From Acidimicrobiia bacterium (GTDB lineage: Bacteria > Actinomycetota > Acidimicrobiia > Acidimicrobiales > Ilumatobacteraceae): a stretch of DNA of 6,442 nt. Location: NCBI GenBank assembly GCA_013811855.1, contig JACCUL010000330.1, positions 1-6,442 of the forward strand. Reading direction: 5' to 3'. The notes below the pieces were generated by a model. The model ran no database searches. It had not been told where the DNA came from and saw only the letters and a list, made by a program, of their open reading frames with translations. Shown in pieces: positions 5,722-6,442 of this stretch. The position numbers and the translations under genes are program-made. Each line of letters begins with the position of its first letter. Within the stretch, counting starts at the first letter, position 1.

Positions 5722-6263
5722 CGGTACGCCCCCATTGCCGTCCGCAACCGGATCAGACCGTCCCGGATCCGGGTCTTCACCGTACCGAGCGCGACGCCGA
5801 GGCGATCGGCGATCTGCACGTACGTGAGCCCGTCGTAGAACGCCAGCTCCAAGGCCTCCCGTTGCGCCGGCGTCAGCTCGGTCATCGCCGCCCGGGCCCG
5901 CGCCCGGTCCTCGGCATCGACGACGAGCTCGTCGGGCCCGTCGCCGGGTGGGCTGATCTCGCCCGCCACGCGCAACTGGCGATCCCGGTGGGCCTGTTCG
6001 CTGCGCACCCGATCGACGGCCCTGCGATGGGCGATGGTCGTCGCCCACGTCCGCACGCTGCCGCGCGCCGAGTCGAACCGGGGAGCAAGCCGCCAGATCT
6101 CGACGAAGACCTCCTGGGTGACCTCCTCGGCCTGGCTGGGATCGCGCAGCACGCGGCGGGCGACACCGAAGACCGACGGCGACAGCGCGTCGTAGACACC
6201 GGCGAAGGCGCTCTGGTCGCCAGCGGCGACGAGGGCGATGCTGCTGGCGAGGTCCGGTTCCAC
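5718..6263 (-). CDS. ECF RNA polymerase sigma factor, SigK-like
   Basis: From GTG 6263-6261 the product has 181 residues, a normal ECF sigma length. Region 2 (about 13-92) includes RVLRDPSQAEEVTQEVFVEI (37-56), which binds core polymerase, and TWATTIAHRRAVDRVRSEQ (72-90), the -10 recognition part. After an acidic linker (about 95-125), region 4 (about 129-177) carries the helix-turn-helix LTYVQIADRLGVALGTVKTR for -35 binding. The HRRAVDRVRxEQ stretch and the RskA-like partner immediately downstream point to the SigK group. The open frame continues upstream to 6437, but those residues do not resemble a sigma factor. GTG 6263 gives the usual short lead before LVAAGDQSAF. Another in-frame GTG at 6362 lies next to the predicted promoter and is a less likely start. 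Held inactive by the coupled anti-sigma factor; probably autoregulated. Confidence 0.93.
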   Translation of the reverse strand: MEPDLASSIALVAAGDQSAFAGVYDALSPSVFGVARRVLRDPSQAEEVTQEVFVEIWRLAPRFDSARGSVRTWATTIAHRRAVDRVRSEQAHRDRQLRVAGEISPPGDGPDELVVDAEDRARARAAMTELTPAQREALELAFYDGLTYVQIADRLGVALGTVKTRIRDGLIRLRTAMGAYR

Positions 6264-6369
6264 TCGCGTACCAATGTGCCAGACTGGGCGACGTCGAACG
6301 CGCCACCACGTGACGCGCGGCGTCGACAACAGAGGAATCGGCTGAGCCGCCCAGGCGAGCACGGCAATA

Positions 6370-6396
6370 GTTCGGAACCCGGCGTCACTCGGATGG
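6370..6396 (-). promoter_or_regulatory. Candidate SigK-type autoregulatory promoter of the sigma/anti-sigma operon
   Basis: On the minus strand CCATCC (6396-6391) is followed after 15 nt by CCGAAC (6375-6370). As I remember it, the mycobacterial SigK consensus is CCATCC at -35 and CCGAAT at -10 with a spacer of about 16-17 nt. Eleven of twelve positions match, though the spacer is slightly short. Transcription would begin near 6362, leaving about a 100-nt leader to GTG 6263. No other gene is seen in 6264-6442. Confidence 0.45.
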
Positions 6397-6442
6397 GTGT
6401 CGGGCCACCCCCGTGACGCGGAACGACGGAGGGCCATTGCCC

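Noticed and set aside
4972..6309. Single 445-codon minus-strand protein
   Set aside because: Only the part from 5721 down resembles a protein (the anti-sigma factor). The upstream part is the sigma gene read out of frame.
6395..6410. 5-bp hairpin gggtg...caccc upstream of the sigma gene
   Set aside because: Too short, and it overlaps the predicted -35 element; likely chance in GC-rich DNA.
1..6442. tRNA, rRNA, CRISPR array, insertion sequence or phage genes
   Set aside because: I looked for these and saw no cloverleaf, spaced direct-repeat array, transposase or phage-like protein in any frame.

Overview
The window is very GC-rich, with strongly G/C-biased third codon positions. It carries an actinobacterial gene set: an EtfD/Rv0338c-type Fe-S membrane oxidoreductase, a SigK/RskA-type sigma/anti-sigma pair, and promoters with a TANNNT -10 box placed almost on the start codon. 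This points to a high-GC member of Actinomycetota. An Acidimicrobiia-like lineage is a guess from overall feel; no marker gene in the window proves it.

Layout, left to right. (1) Minus strand, 1163 to the left edge: a 62-residue Asp/Gly-rich repetitive peptide (975-1163), followed by an overlapping JmjC/cupin-4 hydroxylase-like gene (978 to 1) that runs off the window. The hydroxylase has no ATG, GTG or TTG at the place homology demands, so its start is unusual or hidden by a frameshift. (2) A 60-nt divergent promoter region (1164-1223), arranged as a near-symmetric inverted repeat that includes both start codons. (3) Plus strand: gpmA-type phosphoglycerate mutase (1224-1979); a 171-nt spacer with a dispersed repeat, a perfect 10-bp hairpin and a promoter; a stand-alone cyclic-nucleotide-binding protein (2151-2576); a long hairpin; and a 754-residue membrane Fe-S oxidoreductase (2669-4933). 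(4) After a 38-nt convergent spacer, the minus strand holds an ECF sigma factor (6263-5718) and its RskA-like membrane anti-sigma factor (5721-4972), coupled by a GTGA overlap. A SigK-type promoter candidate lies upstream at 6370-6396. The remaining bases up to 6442 show no gene.

The plus-strand genes are ordinary metabolism and respiration: glycolysis, a small cNMP sensor, and electron entry into the menaquinone pool, probably from flavoproteins. Each appears to have its own promoter and hairpin terminator, so they do not look like one operon. The sigma/anti-sigma pair is a self-contained, probably autoregulated envelope or redox sensing unit. The least conventional part is the left end, where a tiny acidic repeat peptide is encoded directly ahead of, and overlapping, a putative 2-oxoglutarate/Fe(II) protein hydroxylase. 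That arrangement resembles a peptide substrate with its modifying enzyme, but this is inference only.
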